From Chryseobacterium sp. (GTDB taxonomy: Bacteria; Bacteroidota; Bacteroidia; Flavobacteriales; Weeksellaceae), in the NCBI GenBank assembly GCA_031286615.1, contig JAITUA010000021.1, positions 1 to 64,000 on the forward strand: a stretch of DNA of 64,000 nt. Direction: 5' to 3'. The notes under the pieces are model-generated. The model saw only the letters and a list, made by a program, of their open reading frames with translations, was not told the origin of the DNA and searched no databases. The first letter of the stretch is position 1. Every line of letters starts with the position of its first letter. Positions 1 to 7,267 of the stretch are shown here, piece by piece. A program made the position numbers and the translations under genes.

Positions 1-18
1 AGAGTAGGCCGCCGCCAG
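1..18 (+). rRNA. rrf: 5S rRNA, last bases only (partial)
   Basis: The window opens with GAGAGTAGG-type sequence followed by CCGCCGCC, which resembles the 3' end of bacteroidotal 5S rRNA genes. A strong intrinsic terminator follows within 20 bases. Only the final bases are present, so the identification rests on this short match and on the terminator. The rest of the rRNA operon would lie to the left of the window. Confidence 0.6.
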
Positions 19-35
19 TTTTTATTTTATTTTTA

Positions 36-69
36 AAAATCCTTTATCTTATGATAAAGGATTTTTTTT
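36..69 (+). terminator. Intrinsic terminator of the rRNA operon
   Basis: A perfect stem (CCTTTATC at 41-48 pairing with GATAAAGG at 53-60, extended by A/T pairs on both sides) has a TTAT loop and is followed by a run of T at 62-69. It sits directly behind the presumed 5S rRNA end. Confidence 0.85.
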
Positions 70-490
70 GCTTTATACCCAACTTCAAAGCAACCCAAAA
101 CCAACAGAACTCCAAACCAGCACAACTCAAAACATAAGCAATGAGCAATGAATAATTGTTCCTGTTGCCACATCCAATACCAGTGGATAATCATCATTGA
201 TTATTGATCACTTATCATTGATAGCATTCCCTTGTCACTCCGAAGGAGTCTAAACAATCTGTTTTAAATTCTATCATCAGCTATATCTAAGGTTATCAAA
301 TTACTTAACTATTAAAAAATCTTTAGTTCTGTAATATTCTTTTGAATCCTTAAACTCTAATCAATGTGGCTGGATTCCTGCGGAATGACATCATTGGGGA
401 TATTAAATCTTAGAATGTAAAATTCATAACTCTTAGACTGGACGGCTTCACAACTCATAATTCATAACTTATAATTCATAATTAATTCGT
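70..490. repeat. Gene-free mosaic of short intergenic repeats
   Basis: No plausible gene is visible on either strand. The stretch contains a TCACTCCGAAGGAGTCTAA segment near 235-255, a TTCCTGCGGAATGACA segment near 374-390 (a related TTCCGCTCAGAATGACA occurs near 58888), and tandem TCATAA-type units near 450-485. These look like degraded dispersed intergenic repeats of the kind common in Chryseobacterium-like genomes. That assignment is from memory and was not searched. Confidence 0.45.
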
Positions 491-606
491 CTTCCCTAGC
501 CCCGATAGTAATGGTTACCCCGCAGCACGTGTAGGAGAGTGGGTGGGTTTGAGCGTGGCAATGCGAAGGCGTGAGGAGTATGAATGGATAGCGGGAGAAG
601 GCTCAT
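491..606 (+). ncRNA. Candidate structured RNA (Flavo-1-like ends)
   Basis: The segment starts with TAGCCCCGATAGTAATGG and ends with GAATGGATAGCGGGAGAAGGCT. The ends can pair (AGCC with GGCT, CCCG with CGGG), enclosing a GC-richer interior unlike the AT-rich surroundings. Elements with these two ends recur between genes in Flavobacteriia, and I associate them with the Flavo-1 RNA motif; the name is from memory. The orientation is inferred from that conserved end order. No open reading frame explains the segment. Confidence 0.5.
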
Positions 607-749
607 GAAATACAGACTATTAATCACTTATATAACTCGAATTATTAATTGAACTGCTTAAGAGGGTGGAGAAATAGTTCATAGTAGCTATACTTTCATT
701 AATTTATCATCAACTTATTCAAATACCCGGGATTTTTCGTTTTTTTAAC

Positions 750-782
750 TTGAAAATTGTGTAACTTAGTACTATAAAATTG
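750..782 (+). promoter_or_regulatory. Possible promoter for the type IX cargo gene
   Basis: TTG at 750-752 and TAAAATTG at 775-782 lie 22 bases apart, within the Bacteroidota TTTG/TAnnTTTG range, with one mismatch in the -7 box. The predicted start site falls between the box and the ATG at 807, which argues against translation starting at the TTG at 780. Confidence 0.35.
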
Positions 783-806
783 ATTACGAATCTAAAAATA
801 TATAGC

Positions 807-1973
807 ATGAAAAAACATTTATTCCCTCTATTTTTACTGTTATTTGGTGTGAATGCACAAGCACAGCAAGATTTCTTTGCGATTGCAGGAAAACAGACAC
901 AAAGTATTACTTTCAATGATTTCCGTACCATTGATGTTGCTAACGGAACTTCCGGAGAGAAGATTTTTACAGCTGATTCTTCGGCGAAGGTGTTTTCCCA
1001 GACCAGAAGAGGCATTGTAGCTGAAGATAAAAATTCTTACAGTAATTCTCAAGCCATAACTATGGCTGCACTGGCCTATGATTCTTCAAATAATAATCTG
1101 GTGTATATGCCTATGTTTTCGTCTAATATCTATGTTTTAAACCCACAGACTAAGGAGATTACATTGGTAGAAAATACAGTTGCAAGAGTATCATCATGTG
1201 ATATTAATTCTCATATTACAAGAATGGCAACAGGCTATAATGGAAATATTTATGCTGTAAATAATGCCGGAACACAGTTTTTGGAGATCAGTAAAAAAAG
1301 TGGACAATATACAGTAAATGATCTGGGGATTATTAAAGATGATCCTTCTAACGGGAAAAATTCATTTACGGCTATGGAAACCGGTTTTGGAGGAGATATG
1401 ATAGCTGATGCAGATAATAACTTCTATGTTTTCGCAGCTTCAGGAAATGTCTTCAAGGTTCTGACAAAAGAGTTAAAAGCTAGGTTCATTGGTAAAATTG
1501 CCGGTATTCCAGATAATTATTCTGTTAATGGATCCGCAGTAAATGCTCAGGGCAAAGTGGTGATTGCAAGTGCAAAAGGAGCTGCCTTATATGAGGTAGA
1601 TCTTTCAACATTACAGGCAAAACAGCTTCCGGGAGAACAAGGGCTGCATATTTATGATTTGGCAAGTAAATACTTTGCGAATGATAAAGCTTCCAATATC
1701 AGCGCTGTGGCAACTAATCTGGATATTTACCCGACAAAGGTTGATGAGCATTATATCAACGTCCATGCTAATAAGAATGTGAAAGGTAATATTAAACTGA
1801 ATATCTTCGATATGTCAGGTAAAAATGTGATGACTCAGGATCTGTCTGTAAAAGATACTTCACTGGATGAGAAAATATATCTTAAAGGATTGGTGAGTGG
1901 AGCTTATATAGTAAATATTACTGATGAATCCGGAAAAGCAATTTTCAATAAGAAGATTCTCGTAACAAGATAA
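807..1973 (+). CDS. Secreted protein with C-terminal type IX sorting domain
   Basis: The protein of 388 residues starts with a signal peptide (MKKHLFPLFLLLFGVNAQAQ) and ends in a domain of about 75 residues with the features of the type A T9SS sorting signal: a YPTKVDEHY entry, the IFDMSGKNV strand, a GLVSGAYIV turn and a terminal KKILVTR. It should therefore be carried across the outer membrane by the type IX system and processed at the C-terminus. The middle part (residues about 25-310) is rich in short beta strands with aromatic and glycine turns, possibly a propeller, but I do not recognise a catalytic motif. The ATG at 807 is chosen because the signal peptide begins there. The gene stands alone and is followed by a terminator. 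Substrate and role are unknown. Confidence 0.85.
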   Translation: MKKHLFPLFLLLFGVNAQAQQDFFAIAGKQTQSITFNDFRTIDVANGTSGEKIFTADSSAKVFSQTRRGIVAEDKNSYSNSQAITMAALAYDSSNNNLVYMPMFSSNIYVLNPQTKEITLVENTVARVSSCDINSHITRMATGYNGNIYAVNNAGTQFLEISKKSGQYTVNDLGIIKDDPSNGKNSFTAMETGFGGDMIADADNNFYVFAASGNVFKVLTKELKARFIGKIAGIPDNYSVNGSAVNAQGKVVIASAKGAALYEVDLSTLQAKQLPGEQGLHIYDLASKYFANDKASNISAVATNLDIYPTKVDEHYINVHANKNVKGNIKLNIFDMSGKNVMTQDLSVKDTSLDEKIYLKGLVSGAYIVNITDESGKAIFNKKILVTR

Positions 1974-2000
1974 TTATAAAATATCATTAAGAATATAAGG

Positions 2001-2031
2001 ACCTTTTCAAATCAATTTGGGAAGGTTTTTT
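2001..2031 (+). terminator. Intrinsic terminator after the type IX cargo gene
   Basis: ACCTTTTCAAA pairs with TTTGGGAAGGT (two G-T pairs) around a small loop, followed by TTTTTT. Confidence 0.75.
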
Positions 2032-2099
2032 AATGATTATTTGATATTCAATAAGTTTTATTTTTCGATATTAAAATGTACTTTTATAAAAAAATATAG

Positions 2100-4751
2100 A
2101 TGAAACTATACTTTAATGTAGGATATATTGCAAAGGCTGGAGAAAATTTACAGTTGGTAATTGGTGAAGAAGGAGCTGCAGTACATATCCATACTATGTT
2201 TTATGCTGAGAATGGAGTGTGGAAATGTGAAGTTGATAACTTCTCAAAATCCATTTCTTACCAATACCGGGTAGTCAATGAAAAAGGCAATGTATTAAGA
2301 GAGGAATTTGTTCCGCATCATCTTAGTTTTCCCCACAATTATAAGGAGTTTATAGTTTTTGACGAATGGAATAACAAAAATTTTCCTGAAAACTATTTAA
2401 ACAATAAAATCCTTTACAATAAGCTGCATGATTTTGTTCCCGAAAAAATAACTGTTTTAAAAAAACATACCCATTTATTCAGAATAGAAGCCCCTATCTA
2501 TAATCCGGACTGGAGAATTGTACTTTTTGGAAGCACAGCATCCTTAGGAAACTGGAGTTATGAAAAAATTATTCACCTGTATCAGACAGATTTTGGTATG
2601 TGGGAAGCTTCTGTGGAAATTCCTGAGGATGAATTTATCCAATTTAAATATTGTATTTACGATATCAGAGAAAACAGAGTCATTGATGTAGAAACCGGAG
2701 AAAATAGATTTACAGTTGCTAATCAATTAAGTGATGTTCTGCAGATTGTTTCCAATCATTATTTTAGATTCAAGGGATATCAGATGTATCATGATGCCGG
2801 AGTTGCTGTTCCCGTATTCTCTTTGAGAAGTGAAGATGGCTTTGGCGTAGGAGAGTTTGCAGATATCAAAAAATTAGCGGATTGGACAAAAGAAACGAAT
2901 CTCGGTATTATCCAGATTCTTCCGATCAATGATACAACAGCAAATTATTCATGGACGGATTCCTATCCTTATGCAGCAGTATCTGTTTATGCTCTGCATC
3001 CACAATATATTTCTATAGAAAAGCTTGATTATTCTTTACCGAAAGAATTAGTTGAATTGTATTTAGCTGAAAAAGAGAAGTTAAATGCTTTGGATCTGAT
3101 TGATTATGAAAAAATGATCGAAGGTAAATGGAAATATCTTACCGCTGTTTTCTATGCAGAGAAAGATAAAATCTACAAAGACAAAAATTTCAAAAAATTT
3201 ATCAAGGATAATGAATATTGGCTTGTTCCATATTCCGCATTCTGTGTATTGAGGGACAAATATAAAACCCCTAATTTCAACGAGTGGAAAACCCATAAAA
3301 AATATATTGCAGGAAAAATCTTGCAGTTTTTTACAACGAAAAGTAAAGATTATGATACCTCTATGCTTCATGCATGGGTACAGTATCAATTGCATGTACA
3401 GCTGAAAGATGCTGTTGATTATGCCCATAACCTGGGAATTTCGTTGAAGGGAGATCTTCCGATCGGAATTTACAGATACTCCGTAGAAGCCTGGACAGAA
3501 CCGGAATTATTCGGGATGGATTTTCAGGCAGGTGCACCCCCGGATCAATTTACTGAACTGGGGCAGAACTGGGAATTCCCGACTTATAATTGGGAAGCTA
3601 TGAAAGCAGATGATTATAGATGGTGGAAAAACAGATTCAAAGCATTGGAACAGTATTTTGATGCTATGAGGATTGACCACATTCTTGGTTTCTTCAGAAT
3701 ATGGAGAATGCCGATTTCTGCCGTACAGGGGATTTTAGGGTACTTTTATCCGGCTGTTCCTATAGTGGCAGAGGAATTTAAAGCCTGGCAGATTTCGTTT
3801 GATTTTGACAGGTATTGTAAGCCTTTTATCAACAATCAGGTTTTATGGGAGTATTTTGGAAAAGATAGTGGAAAAGCTCTTGAATTTATGAATCGCAATG
3901 TGGATGGAACCTATGCATTCAAAGAAGAGTTTGATACCCAAAGAAAACTAACTGATTTCTTTAAGAAAAAATCATATGGTCCGCTTGAAGAACAATTGAT
4001 CGCTCTGTGTGCAAATGTTTTGTTTTTAACAGAAGAGAGGAACGGGAAAACAGTGTATCACCCAAGGTTCAATGTATACAATACAGAATCTTACAAACAT
4101 CTTCCCGAACTGGAGCAGAAAAATATTTATGATCTGTATCACGATTATTTCTTCAGAAGACAGGATCATCTTTGGTCTGAAAAAGCAATGGAAAAACTTC
4201 CCGTTATCCTGAATGCTACCAAAATGCTGATCTGCGGGGAAGACCTGGGAATGGTTCCTGCATGTGTACCGGTTGTAATGGATGAATTGGCTATCATCGC
4301 ATTAAAAGTACAGCGAATGCCTTCTGAAAATATTCCGTTCTATAATCCTAAGCATGCAAACTATATGAATGTAGTGACAGCCTCTTCACACGACAGCTCT
4401 ACCTTAAGACAGTGGTGGAAAGAAGATACTGCCCTTACACAAAAATATTTCAACCAGCAGTTGATACAGTACGGTAGAGCTCCCGCAGACTTAAGCCCTC
4501 ATCTTGCGGAGATCATCATGAAACAGCATTTATATAACGAAGCTATGCTGGCTATTTTCCCGATTCAGGAGTTTCTGGCAACAGATGCAGAGCTCACTAA
4601 TAAGAAAATTGACGATGAAAGAATTAACAATCCTGCGGTTTTCCCACATTATTGGCGTTACAGAATGCATATAAAGCTGGAAGACCTTAAAAAGAAAGAA
4701 TCTTTCAATGAAAAGATTGCTTTTTGGATAAAAGATAGCGGAAGAGTGTAA
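2100..4751 (+). CDS. malQ: 4-alpha-glucanotransferase (GH77) with two starch-binding domains
   Basis: This 883-residue amylomaltase transfers alpha-1,4-glucan segments between maltodextrins or glycogen in the cytoplasm (no signal peptide). Residues about 1-110 and 125-235 look like two CBM20 starch-binding modules, the second with VLFGSTASLGNWSYEK. The GH77 barrel follows, with the nucleophile Asp in MRIDHILGFFRIW (about residue 524), the acid/base Glu in CGEDLGMVP (about 713) and the transition-state Asp in SSHDSSTLRQWW (about 763). The length fits the long, CBM20-bearing MalQ type (plant DPE2-like) rather than the enzyme of about 500 residues. No other glycogen or maltose gene is next to it. 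It has its own downstream terminator, so it is probably monocistronic. Confidence 0.95.
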   Translation: MKLYFNVGYIAKAGENLQLVIGEEGAAVHIHTMFYAENGVWKCEVDNFSKSISYQYRVVNEKGNVLREEFVPHHLSFPHNYKEFIVFDEWNNKNFPENYLNNKILYNKLHDFVPEKITVLKKHTHLFRIEAPIYNPDWRIVLFGSTASLGNWSYEKIIHLYQTDFGMWEASVEIPEDEFIQFKYCIYDIRENRVIDVETGENRFTVANQLSDVLQIVSNHYFRFKGYQMYHDAGVAVPVFSLRSEDGFGVGEFADIKKLADWTKETNLGIIQILPINDTTANYSWTDSYPYAAVSVYALHPQYISIEKLDYSLPKELVELYLAEKEKLNALDLIDYEKMIEGKWKYLTAVFYAEKDKIYKDKNFKKFIKDNEYWLVPYSAFCVLRDKYKTPNFNEWKTHKKYIAGKILQFFTTKSKDYDTSMLHAWVQYQLHVQLKDAVDYAHNLGISLKGDLPIGIYRYSVEAWTEPELFGMDFQAGAPPDQFTELGQNWEFPTYNWEAMKADDYRWWKNRFKALEQYFDAMRIDHILGFFRIWRMPISAVQGILGYFYPAVPIVAEEFKAWQISFDFDRYCKPFINNQVLWEYFGKDSGKALEFMNRNVDGTYAFKEEFDTQRKLTDFFKKKSYGPLEEQLIALCANVLFLTEERNGKTVYHPRFNVYNTESYKHLPELEQKNIYDLYHDYFFRRQDHLWSEKAMEKLPVILNATKMLICGEDLGMVPACVPVVMDELAIIALKVQRMPSENIPFYNPKHANYMNVVTASSHDSSTLRQWWKEDTALTQKYFNQQLIQYGRAPADLSPHLAEIIMKQHLYNEAMLAIFPIQEFLATDAELTNKKIDDERINNPAVFPHYWRYRMHIKLEDLKKKESFNEKIAFWIKDSGRV

Positions 4752-4788
4752 ATTTAACACCTGATTTTCAATCAGTTAATAATGTTTT

Positions 4789-4826
4789 AAAAGAAGTTTG
4801 ATCTTATGATTTAACTTCTTTTTTTT
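4789..4826 (+). terminator. Intrinsic terminator after malQ
   Basis: AAAAGAAGTT (4789-4798) pairs with AACTTCTTTT (4813-4822), with a smaller ATC/GAT stem inside the loop, and a T-run follows. Confidence 0.8.
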
Positions 4827-4890
4827 ATTTGTATCAAAAAGATAGAATTAAGATATTCTGCTATATATTAACCAATTAACGACTATAGAG

Positions 4891-5892
4891 ATGAAAAAAA
4901 TATTTTTAGGATTAGCTTTTGGGTTGGGCGTTTTGACGTCGGCTCAGCAGTATCCGAACAATGGTTGGGGTGATGATGGTTATTATCAGAATGGAGAAGG
5001 CTATTACAGCGATGAAGATGACAGAAATTATTTCCCTGACGATTATTATTACAATTATCCTCAGGATTATTATCCAAGTGACTATTATCAAAGCTATTAT
5101 AACGATTACAGAGGAAGTATCATTAATATCGACTGGAACGGATTTTTCGTACAGAACAGATTAAGCCGTTGGCAGATAGATCAGATCATGAGACTTAATA
5201 ATTTGTATGCAAGTTTTACAGCGTGGAATAGTTTCTACCGATATAATCCGGACAGATGGTACTATGACAGATTTTATGCACTGGAAAGAATTTTAGGGCC
5301 AAGAGTATTTGTAGTATTTCAAAATAACTATTACAGAGGTTCAAGTCCTGTTGTGTATTTCCAGAATTACAGAAGATCATATTATGTGCCGAGATATACT
5401 GTAATGCCAAGATATAGAAATATCAATATCAATATTTACAGAGTAGACAGATCAAGATTCCGTAGAATGGATAACCCTACTTTTGATATTGTCAGAAGAG
5501 ACAACAGAGGGGGCAATGGTTTCAGAAATACGAGAACCGAAAACTCTGGAGGTTTCCGTGATAATAATGGCGGCTTTAGAAGCACTAATAACGGAAATAG
5601 AGGAAATTCTGACAATAACGGTGGTTTCAGAACCAATAACGGAGGATTCAGAGGGAATTCTGATAATGGAGGAACCCGTGGAAATTCCAATAATAATGGA
5701 GGATTCAGAACCAATAACGGAGGCGGTTTCAGAGGAAACAGCGAAGTGAGAAGAGAAACTCCCAAAAGAGAAGATAACGGCGGATTCAGAGGAAATGGAG
5801 GAGGCTCCAGACAAAGATCTGAAAGCTCTGCCCCAAGCCAGCATAACCGTGGTAATAGCGGAGGCTTTAGAGGCAGCTTAGTAAAGAATTAA
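4891..5892 (+). CDS. Secreted Tyr/Asn/Gly-rich protein with GGFRGN repeats
   Basis: I do not recognise a family. The 333-residue product has a signal peptide (MKKIFLGLAFGLGVLTSAQQ), then a Tyr/Asp-rich acidic stretch (about 20-75, many DYY and NYY units). A more ordinary middle follows (about 76-200) with IDWNGFFVQNRLSRWQ and YYRGSSPVVYF. The basic low-complexity tail (about 205-333) is built from NNGGFR(G/T)N-like units, Gly, Asn and Arg dominating. The tail is the likely reason for spurious long frames antisense to it. The protein is probably periplasmic or surface-exposed; the Arg-Gly tail could bind polyanions, but that is inference. Terminators lie on both sides, so the gene is single. 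Confidence 0.75.
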   Translation: MKKIFLGLAFGLGVLTSAQQYPNNGWGDDGYYQNGEGYYSDEDDRNYFPDDYYYNYPQDYYPSDYYQSYYNDYRGSIINIDWNGFFVQNRLSRWQIDQIMRLNNLYASFTAWNSFYRYNPDRWYYDRFYALERILGPRVFVVFQNNYYRGSSPVVYFQNYRRSYYVPRYTVMPRYRNININIYRVDRSRFRRMDNPTFDIVRRDNRGGNGFRNTRTENSGGFRDNNGGFRSTNNGNRGNSDNNGGFRTNNGGFRGNSDNGGTRGNSNNNGGFRTNNGGGFRGNSEVRRETPKREDNGGFRGNGGGSRQRSESSAPSQHNRGNSGGFRGSLVKN

Positions 5893-5920
5893 TTTTCATA
5901 TATTATATTTAAGTGGTGTG

Positions 5921-5954
5921 AAGGGCAGGTTTTTATAATCTGTCCTTTTTTTTT
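5921..5954 (+). terminator. Intrinsic terminator after the GGFRGN-repeat gene
   Basis: AAGGGCAG pairs with CTGTCCTT (one G-T pair) across the loop GTTTTTATAAT, followed by about ten T. Confidence 0.8.
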
Positions 5955-6080
5955 GTTCGTTTACTAATTTATTTTAGTTAAAATTTAACATTATTTATGA
6001 ATTTGTTAATTTAACTTATGTTTTAATTAATAATCAAAAAGGTATAATAACAAAATAACAATTAATTAAATTTTAAAAAG

Positions 6081-6530
6081 ATGAAAAAATTAGTTTTAGC
6101 AATAGCATTTATCGGAATGGGAAGTTTTGCCATGGCACAACAGACTACAACTCCACAGGACAGACAGGCAAGAGCCGTAGAAATGAAGCAAAAAATGGTA
6201 CAGAAACAACAGGAACGTCTTGCAGAAATGCAAAAAGACCTTAATCTGAACCAGTCTCAGGTAGCTCAGATAAAAGACCTACAGGACAAAAGAAATGCAG
6301 AAAGGAAAGCTGAGTTTGAGAAAAATAAAGGAGACAGACAAGCTAAGATGCAGGAGATGATGGCCAAAAAAGCACAAATGGATGCTGACATGAAGAAAAT
6401 TCTAAACCCTGAACAATATGATAAATGGCAGGCTGACAGAAAAGCAAAAGCAGAAAAAATGAAGATGGCAATGAAAGAAAGAAAAATGATGAAAAAGCCG
6501 ATGAATACGGGAGCTGCTGACGTAAAATAA
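6081..6530 (+). CDS. Small periplasmic Spy/CpxP-like helical protein
   Basis: The 149-residue product has a signal peptide (MKKLVLAIAFIGMGSFAMAQ) and a highly charged, almost wholly helical mature part rich in Lys, Gln, Met and Glu. The segment DLNLNQSQVAQIKDLQDKR and the later ILNPEQYDKWQADRKAK match the two LTxxQ-type repeats of Spy/CpxP-like periplasmic chaperones and of small bacteroidotal relatives. A role in binding unfolded envelope proteins or metals is inferred from the family, not shown. A methionine- and lysine-rich tail (KMKMAMKERKMMKKP) is notable. The gene is monocistronic, ending in a clear terminator. Confidence 0.75.
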   Translation: MKKLVLAIAFIGMGSFAMAQQTTTPQDRQARAVEMKQKMVQKQQERLAEMQKDLNLNQSQVAQIKDLQDKRNAERKAEFEKNKGDRQAKMQEMMAKKAQMDADMKKILNPEQYDKWQADRKAKAEKMKMAMKERKMMKKPMNTGAADVK

Positions 6531-6560
6531 CAGCCTGTAATTTTAGTTTTTTAATGTGTT

Positions 6561-6586
6561 AAGGATGGATGTTTTTCCATCCTTTT
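6561..6586 (+). terminator. Intrinsic terminator after the Spy-like gene
   Basis: AAGGATGGA (6561-6569) pairs with TCCATCCTT (6576-6584) and ends in TTTT. Confidence 0.85.
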
Positions 6587-6608
6587 CGTATTAATTTTCT
6601 TTAAAACT

Positions 6609-6639
6609 TTTGATTTCGGGCTTTTATTCCCTATTTTTG
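6609..6639 (+). promoter_or_regulatory. Consensus Bacteroidota promoter of ferritin
   Basis: TTTG at 6609-6612 and TATTTTTG at 6632-6639 match both consensus boxes exactly with the preferred 19-base spacer. The start site should lie near 6646, leaving a leader of roughly a dozen bases before the ATG at 6658. Confidence 0.75.
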
Positions 6640-6657
6640 ACTATAAATTTAATACTT

Positions 6658-7167
6658 ATGGTTAGCGAAAAAATTGCAAAATTAATTAACGAACAAATTG
6701 CCCACGAACAATACGCCGCTCAATATTATCTTTCAATGTCTGCATGGTTTTCCGGAAAAGATCTGGATGGAATTGCCAACTATTTCAGAGTACAGAGCAA
6801 AGAAGAATTAATGCACGCAGATAAAATGTTTGATTATTTGAATGATGTAGGTGGGGAAATTATCATCGGAGAAATCCCAAAACCTCCTCATGAGTTCGAA
6901 AATGCTACGGATATTTTTGAGAAAGCTTTGGCACATGAGAAAATAGTAACTAAAAGTATTTTCAATATTGTAAAAAATGCAAACGATGAAGGAGATTTTG
7001 CAACAACGTCATTCCTGCAGTGGTTTATCAACGAACAGGTAGAAGAAGAAGCCAGCGCTTCTCAGTACGTAACGAAAATCAAAATGGTATGCGATAACCC
7101 ATCAGCACTATACCTTTTTGATCAGGAATTGTCTCAGAGAGTATTTGTTCCTGCTACAACAGCTTAA
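6658..7167 (+). CDS. ftnA: Bacterial non-haem ferritin
   Basis: The 169-residue protein is a cytoplasmic iron-storage ferritin that oxidises Fe(II) at a dinuclear centre and stores ferric mineral in a 24-subunit shell. Ferroxidase ligands are visible: Glu in HEQYAAQYYLSMSAW (about 17), the KEELMHADKMFDYL helix (Glu about 50, His about 53), Glu in the AHEKIVTKSI helix (about 94), and Glu/Gln in NEQVEEEASASQY (about 127-130). Length is normal for FtnA. The start at MVSEKIAKL is chosen because the consensus promoter -7 box ends only 18 bases upstream and an upstream in-frame start at 6610 would lie inside the promoter. It has its own promoter and terminator. Confidence 0.95.
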   Translation: MVSEKIAKLINEQIAHEQYAAQYYLSMSAWFSGKDLDGIANYFRVQSKEELMHADKMFDYLNDVGGEIIIGEIPKPPHEFENATDIFEKALAHEKIVTKSIFNIVKNANDEGDFATTSFLQWFINEQVEEEASASQYVTKIKMVCDNPSALYLFDQELSQRVFVPATTA

Positions 7168-7188
7168 GACTGAAAATTCTCAAAATAT

Positions 7189-7219
7189 AAAACCGCTTTT
7201 CAATAGAATAGCGGTTTTT
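7189..7219. terminator. Terminator between ferritin and the AddA-like gene (possibly bidirectional)
   Basis: AAAACCGCT (7189-7197) pairs with AGCGGTTTT (7210-7218). T follows on the plus strand and the A-run on the left can serve the convergent minus-strand gene. Confidence 0.8.
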
Positions 7220-7267
7220 ATTTTTATCTGAAAATCCATTAAAAACGGAAGATTAGGGTTGGAAAAA

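Noticed and set aside
4868-4880. Two TTAAC units upstream of the GGFRGN-repeat gene
   Set aside because: The spacing is 8 bases, not one helical turn, and no -7 box lies at the 27-base distance; expected by chance in AT-rich DNA.
5436-5844. Two overlapping frames antisense to the GGFRGN-repeat gene
   Set aside because: Proline/leucine and serine/isoleucine repeats are exactly what the opposite strand of the Gly-Arg-Asn repeats gives; no independent evidence.
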